Positions 52,643 through 62,590 of a stretch of DNA of 64,000 nt are shown here, in pieces. The stretch is from assembly GCA_963829575.1 (NCBI GenBank), contig CAWHJF010000016.1, positions 434,001 to 498,000 of the forward strand, given 5' to 3'. The position numbers were made by a program, and so were the translations under genes. Numbering within the stretch: the stretch's first letter is position 1; each line of letters opens with the position of its first letter. The notes beneath the pieces were generated by a model. That model was not told where the DNA came from. It ran no database searches and saw only the letters and a list, made by a program, of their open reading frames with translations. The stretch comes from KACC-23026 sp963829575 (GTDB lineage: Bacteria > Bacillota > Bacilli > Bacillales > Sporolactobacillaceae).

Positions 52643-53815
52643 TTAAATTAATTCAAACACACCCGCTGCACCCATACCGCCGCCGATACACATTGTGACA
52701 AGTCCAAACTGGGCGCCTCTACGTTTCATCTCATGAATCGCTGTAAGCGTGAGTTTCGCACCTGTGCATCCAAGTGGATGGCCGAGGGCAATTGCACCGC
52801 CATTGATGTTCACGATGTCTTCATTTAAACCTAGCTCACGAATGACTTGGAGAGACTGTGACGCAAAAGCTTCATTCAATTCGATGACACCAATATCTTC
52901 AAGTGAAAGGCCAGCCAGTTTAAGAGCTTTTGGAATCGCCTTAACCGGGCCAATCCCCATTATTTCTGGCGGCACTCCCGCCACTGCAAACGATCTGAAT
53001 TTCGCAACGGGTTTCAATCCTTCACTTTCTGCTTTTTCTCGGTCCATCACTAGGACAGATGCCGCTCCGTCACTCGTTTGTGAAGAGTTTCCGGCTGTGA
53101 CTGATCCTCTCATGCTAAATGCAGGGCGTAGTTTTCCAAGCACTTCTAATGAGGTATCACGGCGCACACCTTCATCTTTTGTGACGGTAAAAGAAGACTC
53201 GACAATTTTTCCATTTGCGTCTACTTTACGTTGCACGACGTCTACTGGAACGATCTCATCATCAAATTTGCCTTCTTCTATAGCTTTTGCTGCCCGTTGA
53301 TGGCTTCTAAGGGCAAACGCATCTTGATCTTCTCTTGAAACACCGTATTTGGCCGCTACTTGTTCGGCTGTATGACCCATGCTCATGTAGTATTCTGGCG
53401 CAGTTTCAACAAGTTTGGCATTTGGACGGATCACATGACCACCCATCGGAATCAAACTCATGGTCTCTGCACCTCCAGCGATGATCGCTTCGGCATGGCC
53501 GACCATAATGCGCTCCGCTGCAAAGGCGATGGCTTGAAGACCCGATGAGCAATACCGATTAATGGTGGTCGCTGGTGTAGAATCTGGGAGTCCTGCCAAA
53601 GCTCCAATTTGTCGGGCCATATTCATGCCTTGTTCGGCTTCCGGCATGGAACAGCCTATAATCACATCATCAATTTCTCCCTCATATCCCGAGCGCTTGA
53701 GCGTTTCTTTTACAGCGATGGCACCAAGATCATCTGGACGAGTATGGGCAAAACTGCCTCGATTTGCTTTTCCAACAGGTGTCCGGGCACCTGATACGAT
53801 TACCGCTTCTCTCAT
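52643..53815 (-). CDS. fadA: Acetyl-CoA acyltransferase (thiolase) FadA
   Basis: 390 aa. Acyl-enzyme Cys in TINRYCSSGLQAIAFAAE (about residue 90); His and second Cys in NGGAIALGHPLGCTGAKL and LVTMCIGGGMGAAGVFE. Releases acetyl-CoA in the last step of beta-oxidation. AAAGGAGGG lies 8-9 bp before the ATG. It follows fadN by 55 bp. Confidence 0.96.
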   Translation of the reverse strand: MREAVIVSGARTPVGKANRGSFAHTRPDDLGAIAVKETLKRSGYEGEIDDVIIGCSMPEAEQGMNMARQIGALAGLPDSTPATTINRYCSSGLQAIAFAAERIMVGHAEAIIAGGAETMSLIPMGGHVIRPNAKLVETAPEYYMSMGHTAEQVAAKYGVSREDQDAFALRSHQRAAKAIEEGKFDDEIVPVDVVQRKVDANGKIVESSFTVTKDEGVRRDTSLEVLGKLRPAFSMRGSVTAGNSSQTSDGAASVLVMDREKAESEGLKPVAKFRSFAVAGVPPEIMGIGPVKAIPKALKLAGLSLEDIGVIELNEAFASQSLQVIRELGLNEDIVNINGGAIALGHPLGCTGAKLTLTAIHEMKRRGAQFGLVTMCIGGGMGAAGVFELI

Positions 53816-53869
53816 GGGGCGATTCCCTCCTTTTAATCAACGTAATGGGTTTCACTTCAACGTCTACAA

Positions 53870-56254
53870 TTAGTTTCTTAACGGCTTCCCTTTGAGTAGC
53901 ATATGTTGCATGCGCTGTTGCGTTTTTGGTTCACCTAAGAGACTTAAGAACGCTTCTCGTTCTAGATCCAGGAAGACTTGCTCATCCACTTCTGTTCCAA
54001 GCGCTAAGCGACCACCAGATAATACATACGCTAACTTTTTGGCAATCTTCACATCGTGATCGGACGCATAGCCTGAAAGTCGCATTCCCTCTGCGCCAAG
54101 TACCATAGAAGCATAGCCTTCTTCACCCGATACTGGAATTTTCTGAGGGATCGGGGCCTTATACCCTTCATTAAAGAGTGTCAGCACTTTTTGCTTCGCA
54201 TCATGTAAAAGATGATCACCGTTTACCGTGATGCCGTCACTGGCCCGTAAGAAGCCATTCTTCCGGGCTTCTTCTGCAGATGTTGAGACGTTCGCGGTAG
54301 CAATTTGTCTAAAGACTTCATTGGTCACAGCGGTCAAGTCCACTGGAACACCTGAAGACATCTTCTCAAGGTAACGAATATAAAGCTCTTTATTACCTCC
54401 ACCACCTGGGATCAATCCAACGCCCACCTCAACAAGTCCCATATAGCTTTCCATGGAAGCCTGTACGGCGTCCGCTGCAAAGCAGACTTCTGCACCACCG
54501 CCGAGTGCCATAGCAAAAGGCGCCGCTACAACTGGACGTGATGAATATTTTAACGTCATCATCGCTTTGTGGAATTGACGAATCACCATGTCGAGTTCAG
54601 CATAGTTATCGTCCTGGGCTTCCATCAGCATCAAGGCAATATTAGCACCCACGGAGAAGTTCTTCCCTTGGTTTCCAATGACCAATCCTTTGTAATTCTT
54701 TTCGACTTCTTCAACGCTTTGAAGCGCCATTTGAAGCACGTCTAGCCCAAGCGCATTATTTGGCGACGTGAATTCGAGGCAGGCGACGTCATTACCTAAA
54801 TCAATTAATTGAGCCCCCGTATTTTTCTTAATGACGCGATCTTGTTTCTTTAGCACGTTAAGGTTTAACACTTTTGGATTTTCTTCAATTGCCACATACT
54901 CACCTTTTTGATACACCTTACGCACACCTGCTTCTTCTTTATAAAAAGTGGTGTGACCGTTTGCCTGCATATCAAGAATCCACTGCGGTATGGTCTCGCC
55001 TTCTTCTTGCATTCTTTGGACGGAGGCTTCTAGGCCAATGGCATCCCATGTTTCAAATGGCCCAAGTTCCCAACCAAAACCCCATTTCATCCCAAGGTCA
55101 ATGGAATGAAGGTCATCGGCAATTTCAAACGCCTTTTCCGCAGAATAAAGCAAGGTTGTTTTAAGGAGCACCCACATAATTTCGCCAACACGATCGTTTG
55201 CAAAAGCAAGCGCTTTTATCTTTTGTTTCGTTGATTTAAGTTGTTTGGCTTGTTCAATAGAAGGCGCTTTCAATTTCTTACGCGCTTCATATTCTAATGT
55301 TTCAGGATTCAGCTCCAAGATGTCTTTACCTTTTTTAACAAAGAAGCCTTGGCCTGATTTACTACCGATCCAACCATTTTGGACCATTTTTTGGATGAAC
55401 TCTGGAATTTCAAACACCGCTTTTTCTTCAGGATCATCCACATTGTCTCGAACATTGTTAGCCACATGAACAAACGTGTCTAGACCCACGACATCTAAAG
55501 TCCGGAAAGTTGCACTTTTGGGCCGGCCAATAAGCGGGCCTGTTACAGAATCGATTTCACCAATGCTGTACCCTCTATTCAACATTTCACGAACGGTTAC
55601 AAGAAGGCCGTAGGTTCCAATTCGGTTGCCAATAAAGTTTGGCGTATCTTTAGCTAAGACAACCCCTTTGCCAAGGACATCTTCACCGAAGGTTTTCATA
55701 AAGGACACCACTTCTGGAAGCGTTTCTTCTGTTGGGATCACTTCCAAGAGTTTTAAATAGCGCGGTGGGTTAAAGAAGTGCGTACCCAAGAAATGGGCTT
55801 TAAAATCTTCAGAGCGGCCTTCAGCCATTGCGTTGATGGAGATCCCGGATGTATTTGAGCTGACGATCGAGCCTTTCTTTCGATGCGCATCTACTTTTTC
55901 AAAAACAGTTTTCTTAATTTGAAGATTTTCAACAACTACTTCAATGATCCAGTCTGCTGTCGCTAAAAGGTTAAGATCATCCTCTAAGTTTCCGACTTGG
56001 ATGCGTTCTAAATTCCCTTTCACAGTTAAAGGGGCGGGTTTCTGCTTTAAAAGTTTCTGTACAGCCGTTTGGGCTAATCGGTTTCGAACCTGACGCGATT
56101 CCAATGTAAGCCCCTTTGCTTCCTCAGCAGGAAGAAGCGCATTTGGGACGATATCGAGAAGCGCAACAGGAATCCCGATATTGGCTAAATGTGCAGCAAT
56201 CCCAGACCCCATAACACCCGAGCCTATGACGACTGCATTCTTGATCTGATCCAT
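53870..56254 (-). CDS. fadN: 3-hydroxyacyl-CoA dehydrogenase/enoyl-CoA hydratase FadN
   Basis: 794 aa bifunctional enzyme. The NAD-binding site VVIGSGVMGSGIAAHLA is at residues 7-23, the HAD helical domain follows with SSNTSGISI and LGTHFFNPPRYLKLLEVIP; the hydratase domain is C-terminal (VGANIALMLMEAQ, AMALGGGAEVCFAADAVQAS, GVGLIPGGGGNKEL). ATG 56254 follows AGGAGG by about 10 bp. First gene of the operon; a FadR box lies just upstream. Confidence 0.96.
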   Translation of the reverse strand: MDQIKNAVVIGSGVMGSGIAAHLANIGIPVALLDIVPNALLPAEEAKGLTLESRQVRNRLAQTAVQKLLKQKPAPLTVKGNLERIQVGNLEDDLNLLATADWIIEVVVENLQIKKTVFEKVDAHRKKGSIVSSNTSGISINAMAEGRSEDFKAHFLGTHFFNPPRYLKLLEVIPTEETLPEVVSFMKTFGEDVLGKGVVLAKDTPNFIGNRIGTYGLLVTVREMLNRGYSIGEIDSVTGPLIGRPKSATFRTLDVVGLDTFVHVANNVRDNVDDPEEKAVFEIPEFIQKMVQNGWIGSKSGQGFFVKKGKDILELNPETLEYEARKKLKAPSIEQAKQLKSTKQKIKALAFANDRVGEIMWVLLKTTLLYSAEKAFEIADDLHSIDLGMKWGFGWELGPFETWDAIGLEASVQRMQEEGETIPQWILDMQANGHTTFYKEEAGVRKVYQKGEYVAIEENPKVLNLNVLKKQDRVIKKNTGAQLIDLGNDVACLEFTSPNNALGLDVLQMALQSVEEVEKNYKGLVIGNQGKNFSVGANIALMLMEAQDDNYAELDMVIRQFHKAMMTLKYSSRPVVAAPFAMALGGGAEVCFAADAVQASMESYMGLVEVGVGLIPGGGGNKELYIRYLEKMSSGVPVDLTAVTNEVFRQIATANVSTSAEEARKNGFLRASDGITVNGDHLLHDAKQKVLTLFNEGYKAPIPQKIPVSGEEGYASMVLGAEGMRLSGYASDHDVKIAKKLAYVLSGGRLALGTEVDEQVFLDLEREAFLSLLGEPKTQQRMQHMLLKGKPLRN

Positions 56255-56280
56255 CCGGCGAAAACCTCCTCTTAAAAACT

Positions 56281-56298
56281 TGAATGAATGCTCATTCA
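56281..56298. promoter_or_regulatory. FadR operator
   Basis: TGAATGAATGCTCATTCA, an exact 7-4-7 inverted repeat equal to the Bacillus FadR (YsiA) consensus TGAATGAnTAnTCATTCA apart from the central bases. It lies 27 bp before fadN. FadR releases it when long-chain acyl-CoA is present. Confidence 0.9.
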
Positions 56299-56608
56299 TT
56301 TTTATTCGAAAAAAATAACCACAAGTTCACTATAATATATATCTCGAATGTTCGCAATAATTTTTATGTAAGCGTTTGTAAAAATTCCATTAAGTTTCGT
56401 GATTCGGTCGCTATTTTAATCTGTGTGCAAACAACAGGTGGAATAAGGACTCTGGTCACCACTTAAGCCTTTCCACAGCGAAACCGACAACCCAAATTTT
56501 TCACTTTGTAATATCGAATAACCCACGCGCGATTCGGTGACATTAATATGGGAGCATTCTTTCCTGCTCTCATTGACCCCGGTTTAACAAACAAGGAGGC
56601 GGACACCT
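56299..56608. other. Intergenic between fadN and the coat genes
   Basis: Divergent promoters are expected. No gene or RNA recognised; AT-rich near fadN. Confidence 0.5.
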
Positions 56609-56929
56609 TTGCAACAGCAATCGAATCCGATGATGAATCAAGGGCAAGGTAATGTGATGATGCAGCCCCCTGCTAAACTTTCCGTTAAAGACCATTTGTA
56701 TCTTTCAGATATGCTTTCTTGGAACTTAATGTCGGTCAAAAAAGCCAACTTTTTTGCCCAACAATGTCAAGATCAAGAAATTAAACAAGCGATTCAAAAC
56801 ATGATGATGATGCATCAGCGTCATTACCAAAAAATACTAACCCACCTCCAAAAAGATGTCACAAGCCAAATGCAACCTTCTGGTCAACCACAGGCACAAG
56901 GGCAACCGCAAATGGGAGGGATGCAGTAA
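56609..56929 (+). CDS. CotF-like spore coat protein
   Basis: 106 aa. Met/Gln-rich ends flank a helical CotF-type domain (KLSVKDHLYLSDMLSWNLMS, then KQAIQNMMMMHQRHYQKILT). The start is TTG 56609 with AAGGAGG 10 bp upstream. Its TAA overlaps the next ATG by one base (TAATG), so the two are coupled. Probably mother-cell expressed; no clear SigK site was assigned. Confidence 0.8.
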   Translation: MQQQSNPMMNQGQGNVMMQPPAKLSVKDHLYLSDMLSWNLMSVKKANFFAQQCQDQEIKQAIQNMMMMHQRHYQKILTHLQKDVTSQMQPSGQPQAQGQPQMGGMQ

Positions 56930-57267
56930 TGGCTAATAAGATTCAAAATCCAGAAATGCAAATTTCCAAAACACCACAGATGAATGACCGAGATTTCGTG
57001 AACGATTGCTTAATGACCGAAAAGTATCTCACAAGTTCCTATTCGGTTGCCATTCATGAGATGAGTCACCAAGGTCTTTATCAAGACATTTTATCCATTT
57101 ATGAAGAAACCGAACAATGCCAACGCGATCTCTACAACCTTATGTTCAAAAAAGGCTGGTACGGTATTGAAGCCGAAGATACACAAAAGATCCAAAAAAC
57201 GGTTCAACAATTCCAAAATTACGCCCAACAACAATTTCCTAATAATGGAACAGGCACTCTACAATAA
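56929..57267 (+). CDS. yusN: CotF-like spore coat protein YusN
   Basis: 112 aa. KTPQMNDRDFVNDCLMTEKY, then LTSSYSVAIHEMSHQGLYQD and QRDLYNLMFKKGWYGIE make the CotF domain; close to B. subtilis YusN, also next to fadN there. The two adjacent coat proteins probably form a pair. Confidence 0.85.
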   Translation: MANKIQNPEMQISKTPQMNDRDFVNDCLMTEKYLTSSYSVAIHEMSHQGLYQDILSIYEETEQCQRDLYNLMFKKGWYGIEAEDTQKIQKTVQQFQNYAQQQFPNNGTGTLQ

Positions 57268-57273
57268 ATAGCG

Positions 57274-57320
57274 ACGAAACAGAAGTCCACTCAGAAACTC
57301 TGGGCGGATTTCTGTTTCGT
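57274..57320 (+). terminator. Terminator of the coat genes
   Basis: ACGAAACAGAAGTCC and GGATTTCTGTTTCGT pair along a long stem with few mismatches, 7 bp after the stop. Confidence 0.75.
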
Positions 57321-57379
57321 TAACTCTCTCTTTTGGGATCTCTTTCAGTTTACGAACACTCCTTCCGTTAACTCAGCAT

Positions 57380-58672
57380 TTACATTGCCTTCCCCTGTTT
57401 AGACGGTTTACCAGAGGAAAAAGCAGCCAGTCCTCCTAGAATAGGGAAAATCATCATTAAGAGAATAATTTGGGTATAGCTGTGAAAGTGATCAAACGCG
57501 AAGCCAAACGGAAGCGGACCAAACGCAGACCCAATGACCATTACGGTCTGAGCCAAGCCTTTTATACTTCCCAAGTGTTGTCGGCCAAAATAATTTGGCC
57601 ATACAATATTTAGTGTAATCCGTTCAAACCCGTTCACAATCCCCCAAACGACACCAAACAAAATGGCAAGACCAGGGGTTGTCGCCCATATAATAAGAAC
57701 CAAAAATAGGAGTTGACCAAAAAAGGAGAGTGCCATCACTCTATTTACAGGTATTTTTTCAATGAGAAAGCCCGTTATAAAACTGACTGGAAACCCAAGA
57801 ATTGCCATTAAACTTAAGACGAGCGCTGCAAGTGCAGGAGCAAGATGGTGTTGACCAAAAATGGACACCAAATGAAACGTAATGCCAGTATTAATCATCG
57901 CCGGCAAGCTGACACAAAATAAAATAAACCAAAACGCTCGGGTTCTCATTGCTTCTTTTAATGTCCAATTAGCCTCGGCAACTACAGATAATGACTCATT
58001 CCTATGAACAGCAGATGATTTAATAGATTGAGGGGTGGGTGCGTTGTCTGGTAATAACCCGAGATCTTCAGGACGATTACGAATTAAGAGTCCGGCTACC
58101 GGCACAAAGCAAACCAAAAGCAGAACGCCCAAAATCATCCACGCATGTGACCAACCGAACCGGTGAATAAGCCAATTATTAAGGGGTGGAAATAGCGCGG
58201 AGCTTAGAAACCCGCCAACCGTCATAATGCTTATCGCCCGGCCTCTTTTACTAATAAACCATTGCGGAACAAGTGTATTTGAAATGAGCGTCATAGACCC
58301 TTGACCAAACAATCGAAGCGCAAAGAAACCGATGAATAACATCGTTGGTCCCACTACTTGACTGTTCCAAAGACAGGCAAAGCCGAGTAAACTTCCTACC
58401 CCCACACTCATGATACGGTGCCCAAATCGATCCACTCCCTTACCCACAAGGAATAATAGAAATCCAGCTAATAATGTCGCAGCTGAATAAATTCCAGAGA
58501 CAAGAGACCGACTCCAACCAAAAGTGGTGATGTAGGAATCAATAAATTGAGAGATTCCATAAGTTTGGCCTGGACCAGAGAAAAAGACCCCATAGGCGCC
58601 AAGACCCGCAATCATCCAGCCGTAATACCATTTCGATGACGTCTTCTGTTGCGAAAGACTCTTATTTTGCAT
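57380..58672 (-). CDS. MFS transporter (oxalate/formate antiporter-like)
   Basis: 430 aa, about 12 membrane helices. GYDRFGHR-type loop between helices 2 and 3 (GKGVDRFGHRIMSVG) and a NRPEDLGLLPDN stretch in the central cytoplasmic loop suggest the monocarboxylate/oxalate-formate branch of MFS. Substrate unknown. ATG 58672 has AAAGGGG 8-9 bp upstream; the frame is open to 58753 without a site. Divergent from acs. Confidence 0.82.
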   Translation of the reverse strand: MQNKSLSQQKTSSKWYYGWMIAGLGAYGVFFSGPGQTYGISQFIDSYITTFGWSRSLVSGIYSAATLLAGFLLFLVGKGVDRFGHRIMSVGVGSLLGFACLWNSQVVGPTMLFIGFFALRLFGQGSMTLISNTLVPQWFISKRGRAISIMTVGGFLSSALFPPLNNWLIHRFGWSHAWMILGVLLLVCFVPVAGLLIRNRPEDLGLLPDNAPTPQSIKSSAVHRNESLSVVAEANWTLKEAMRTRAFWFILFCVSLPAMINTGITFHLVSIFGQHHLAPALAALVLSLMAILGFPVSFITGFLIEKIPVNRVMALSFFGQLLFLVLIIWATTPGLAILFGVVWGIVNGFERITLNIVWPNYFGRQHLGSIKGLAQTVMVIGSAFGPLPFGFAFDHFHSYTQIILLMMIFPILGGLAAFSSGKPSKQGKAM

Positions 58673-58963
58673 TCCAACACCCCTTTCATTTGAAAGTAAG
58701 GGATAGTTATATAAAACTATAACATAGACTCGTGTAAATCTAGGCGCTCTCAAGCGTTTTTATATTTTTGAAATCCTATTATATTAATAAAAAACTCATT
58801 TTATTCAGCAACAAACAGAATGCATGAAATCTTTTGAAAGAAATAGTATTTTTTATGCAAAACAATTCATATTATTTGAGAATTCCTATATAGTGTAATT
58901 AGTAGGTAAATTTTTAACTTGTTCTGTAAAGGACAAGCAATTTTCTTGGAAGAGGTGGTTCTA

Positions 58964-60919
58964 TTGGTATCCGAACACAATCATTTAGACACATTATTAA
59001 AAGAAAATCGCAAATTTGCTCCCCCTACCCAGTTTGCAGAGCAAGCGAACTTTAATAATCCGGCCATTTATGAAAAGGCTTCCAAGGATCCTGTCGGCTA
59101 TTGGGAAGAACAAGCAAAGGAAATTTCGTGGTTCCAACCTTATACCGAAGCTTTGGAATGGCACCCGCCACATGCCAAATGGTTTATTGATGGGAAATTG
59201 AATGCTGCTTATAACTGCGTGGACCGCCACCGAGAATCTCCTATTAGAAAAAATAAAGCTGCCATTATTTGGGAATCCGAAAACGGTAACCAAAAAATAT
59301 ACACGTATGATATGTTAGGACGCGAAGTTGACAAAACCGCGCGTATGTTTAAAAATCTAGGCATTTCAAAAGGCGATCGCGTTGCGGTCTACCTTCCAAT
59401 GGTTCCAGAGCTCGCGATCACTTTACTCGCCTGCGCCAAAATCGGTGCGATTCATACGGTTGTCTTCGGTGGATTTTCTGCTAAATCGCTTAGAGACCGA
59501 ATTGACGATGCGGATGCGAAACTCCTCGTCACTTCTGATGCGAGCTGGCGTCGGGGTAAGCAAGTTCCGTTAAAAGAATATGCAGATGAGGCAGTGGAAG
59601 GCAGTGGAGTAGAAAACGTCCTTGTTGTAAAAGCCGTTGGTGAAGACGCCTCCATCACTATGAAGGAAGGCCGCGATCTTTTCTGGGAAGATGAAATTAA
59701 AAAAGTATCGGGCGCACCACTTGAAGCAGAAGTGATGGACTCTGAAGATGTCCTTTACCTCCTTTACACATCCGGTACGACAGGTAAACCTAAAGGAATC
59801 GTCCATACCACTGGTGGTTATTTGGTTGGTGTCAACCACTCCATGCGTAGTGTCTTTGACTTGAAAGACGATGACATCTTCTTCTGTACCGCTGATATTG
59901 GATGGGTCACTGGCCATACTTATATCGTTTATGGTCCATTATCGGCAGGCGCCACAGTTGTCATGTACGAAGGCGCACCAGACTTCCCTAATCGTAACCG
60001 GTTCTGGGACATCATCGAAAAATACGGCGTCACCACTTTCTATACAGCTCCTACATCGATTCGTATGTTCATGAAGTGGGGCCCTCAATACCTTGAAGGA
60101 AAAGATTTGAGTACCCTTCGTTTACTCGGGACCGTTGGTGAACCCATTAATCCAGAAGCCTGGATGTGGTTCCATAAATACGTTGGTCATGAAAAGTGTC
60201 CAATTGTGGACACTTGGTGGCAAACCGAAACAGGTTGTGCGATGATCGCACCGCTTCCTGGGATTACATCTACAAAACCAGGCTCTGCAACACTTCCAAC
60301 TCCAGGTATATTGGTGGATGTCGTCGATGATGATGGTGTACCAGTTGGAAACGGGGAAGGCGGGACACTGGTGATCAAACATCCTTGGCCTTCTATGCTT
60401 AGAACGGTTTGGGGCGATGATGATCGTTTCAAAAAAACCTATTTTGGTCAATTCCCTGAATATTATCTTCCAGGTGATGGTGCTCACAAAGATGAAGATG
60501 GGTATATCTGGATCCTTGGCCGCTTAGATGATGTCATTAATGTCTCTGGTCACCGAATTGGAACAGCCGAAGTTGAGAGCGCACTCGTCGGACATCATGC
60601 CGTCGCAGAAGCCGCGGTTATTGGCCGATCTGATAAGCTCAAAGGGCAAGCGATCTCGGCTTTCGTCACACTCAAAGAAGGCTTTGATGCCTCAGATGAG
60701 TTGACCAAAGAACTCGAGGATAAAGTGTCTGAAGAAATCGGAAAAATGGCGCGTCCTGAAGAAATCCACTATACCGCTGAGCTTCCAAAAACGCGTAGTG
60801 CTAAAATCATGCGTCGCTTACTTCGAGATATCGCTGAAGGTCGAGTACTTGGCGATACCACAACGCTAGCTGACCCATCGGTTGTGGAAGAACTCAAGTC
60901 CATGTACAAAGAAGAGTAA
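58964..60919 (+). CDS. acsA: Acetyl-CoA synthetase
   Basis: Activates acetate to acetyl-CoA via acetyl-AMP; 651 aa. A3 motif YLLYTSGTTGKPKGIVHTTG (about residue 265), A5 TWWQTETGCAM, A8 GRLDDVINVSGHRIGTAEVE, and the A10 catalytic Lys in PKTRSAKIMRRLLRD (about 609). The residue before that Lys is Ala, where most Acs have Gly. TTG 58964 follows AGAGGTGG by 5 bp. The gene stands alone; a strong terminator follows. Confidence 0.95.
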   Translation: MVSEHNHLDTLLKENRKFAPPTQFAEQANFNNPAIYEKASKDPVGYWEEQAKEISWFQPYTEALEWHPPHAKWFIDGKLNAAYNCVDRHRESPIRKNKAAIIWESENGNQKIYTYDMLGREVDKTARMFKNLGISKGDRVAVYLPMVPELAITLLACAKIGAIHTVVFGGFSAKSLRDRIDDADAKLLVTSDASWRRGKQVPLKEYADEAVEGSGVENVLVVKAVGEDASITMKEGRDLFWEDEIKKVSGAPLEAEVMDSEDVLYLLYTSGTTGKPKGIVHTTGGYLVGVNHSMRSVFDLKDDDIFFCTADIGWVTGHTYIVYGPLSAGATVVMYEGAPDFPNRNRFWDIIEKYGVTTFYTAPTSIRMFMKWGPQYLEGKDLSTLRLLGTVGEPINPEAWMWFHKYVGHEKCPIVDTWWQTETGCAMIAPLPGITSTKPGSATLPTPGILVDVVDDDGVPVGNGEGGTLVIKHPWPSMLRTVWGDDDRFKKTYFGQFPEYYLPGDGAHKDEDGYIWILGRLDDVINVSGHRIGTAEVESALVGHHAVAEAAVIGRSDKLKGQAISAFVTLKEGFDASDELTKELEDKVSEEIGKMARPEEIHYTAELPKTRSAKIMRRLLRDIAEGRVLGDTTTLADPSVVEELKSMYKEE

Positions 60920-60948
60920 TACTTAATTATATAAAATTAACTCAGTAA

Positions 60949-60992
60949 GGTCTGACTCTCTCGTCTTAATGTCTATTCGAGGGGTCAGACCC
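60949..60992 (+). terminator. Terminator of acs
   Basis: GGTCTGAC pairs with GTCAGACC and an inner CTCG/CGAG stem, then CTTCTTGTTT. Confidence 0.8.
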
Positions 60993-61101
60993 TTCTTGTT
61001 TCCCTTTAGTCTCTTTTTCCATATTCCACACGTCATCCCCTCCATAAGTCAGGTTCTGTCCGTTTCTTTTCCTTCATATAAATAAAATGGAGGTGGACAA
61101 G

Positions 61102-61587
61102 ATGAGACGATCAAAAGTGAAGCGACAATCAACTCCCATTCAAAAATTCGCCATTACCCTTCTCGTTGTTCTCATAGTCGGCGGAAGTTTATATGCTTAT
61201 TTTTCGACACGGCATTACCGTGTCCGCTCGATTACGCGAACATTTATGAATGACGAAAAACAAGGGAACTATGGCTCCTCCTGGGATCTTCTCCATTCCT
61301 ACATGAAAAAGGACTTCCCTCAATCCGATTATGAGAAAATGCGCTCCCAACTGTTTCTTAATGACTTTAAAGCAACCTCAATCTCTTATAGAATCCTCCA
61401 TATTAAACATTTAAGTTCTTGGAGTCCGACCACTAGTGCCCCAAAATTCAATGATGTTTATAAAGTCACCTTATCCGAAACGTTTGACAGTCAGTTTGGA
61501 GAAGAACGTCTACAATCTCTGCTTTATTTAGCACGAGATTCAAAAAATGATGAACGATGGCGGATTTTATGGAAGTTAGGTTCTTAG
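61102..61587 (+). CDS. Membrane-anchored protein of unknown function
   Basis: 161 aa. Basic N-terminus, a membrane helix at about 15-36, then a soluble extracellular domain with an NTF2-like look (SITRTFMNDEKQGNYGSSWD, VYKVTLSETFDSQFG, RWRILWKLGS). ATG 61102 has GGAGG 8 bp upstream. Family unknown to me. Confidence 0.7.
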   Translation: MRRSKVKRQSTPIQKFAITLLVVLIVGGSLYAYFSTRHYRVRSITRTFMNDEKQGNYGSSWDLLHSYMKKDFPQSDYEKMRSQLFLNDFKATSISYRILHIKHLSSWSPTTSAPKFNDVYKVTLSETFDSQFGEERLQSLLYLARDSKNDERWRILWKLGS

Positions 61588-61675
61588 AACGGACGTCCCT
61601 TTGAACAGACCCCCTCCCTTTCGAATACCATAGAGTATTGGGAAGTTGAAATTTCGTTAAAAAGGGGGGATCAGA

Positions 61676-62543
61676 TTGCCAATTCCAACCCTCTCAAAAC
61701 CAGTACCAAACGGGCTACGCTATACTGCCGTTGGAGACTCTTTAACAGTCGGAAAGGGATCTGGATTATTTGAACCGGGTTTTGTGGAACGCTTCTCCTC
61801 CAAATTAAGTTGGACTCAACAACAGCCCATTATTCCTTTGAAATTCGCCAGAAATGGTATGACTTCTGAAGAAATTTTAAACACAACCCCCGACTTCCTC
61901 AGATTGCTGAATCATTGGAGCTTCGGAGATCGTGACCTTAACGTCCGGTGGAAATGATTTAATTGACGGAGGTAAAGCTTTTTTAAGAAACAGACATTTA
62001 GCTGTCATTGAGTCCGCCATTCAGATTGCGCTGCAGAATAATTGGCAGCTCGTGCAACATATCCAGCATCTTCAATATGAGCTCAGGACCAACGGGCAAA
62101 TTTACCTTTTAAATATGTACAATCCTTTTCCAAATCTGCCTGAAGCAGATCACGGCATTCAACGATATAATTATCACATTGATCAACTAACCCCACTACC
62201 ATCGGTGAGGATCGTCGACATCTATAGCGTCTTTAGAGGGCGCACCCCTTATTTACTTTCTAGAGATGGCGTTCACCCTAATAATGAAGGATATGAACTT
62301 ATAGCGGACACCCTTATGCACTACAGCCCTAATAACCTAATAAAACACAATAAAAAAAAACGCCCGGAAGGCGCTCAGGTTGTCGAAAAAGTCTTCGGCG
62401 CCTTTTTTACGCCATTCAACTTTATCAAATCACCGCGCTATTTACGCGGAAGAGAACATGCACAAGAACAAGCCTTAATGCCAGCAACGGTCCAGAATAT
62501 AAAAAAGATCGCCAATCACCTCGCGAAGCTTACAGGTCGTTGA
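61676..62543 (+). pseudogene. SGNH/GDSL hydrolase, frameshifted
   Basis: Esterase/lipase of the SGNH superfamily, about 285 aa if repaired. Frame 1 (TTG 61676, GGGGGG upstream) has block I AVGDSLTVGKG and block II ARNGMTSEEIL. A +1 shift around 61895-61925 moves to a frame with block III TSGGNDLIDGG and block V RDGVHPNNEGYELIA. All four catalytic blocks survive, so this may be a recent mutation or a sequencing error rather than an old relic. No signal peptide seen. Confidence 0.78.
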
Positions 62544-62551
62544 CGATCTTC

Positions 62552-62575
62552 TTAGCTCATTTATCTATGAGCTAA
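62552..62575. terminator. Hairpin after the SGNH gene
   Basis: TTAGCTCAT pairs perfectly with ATGAGCTAA; no U-tract, so a weak terminator at best. Confidence 0.4.
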
Positions 62576-62590
62576 ATACAAAATAACCAA

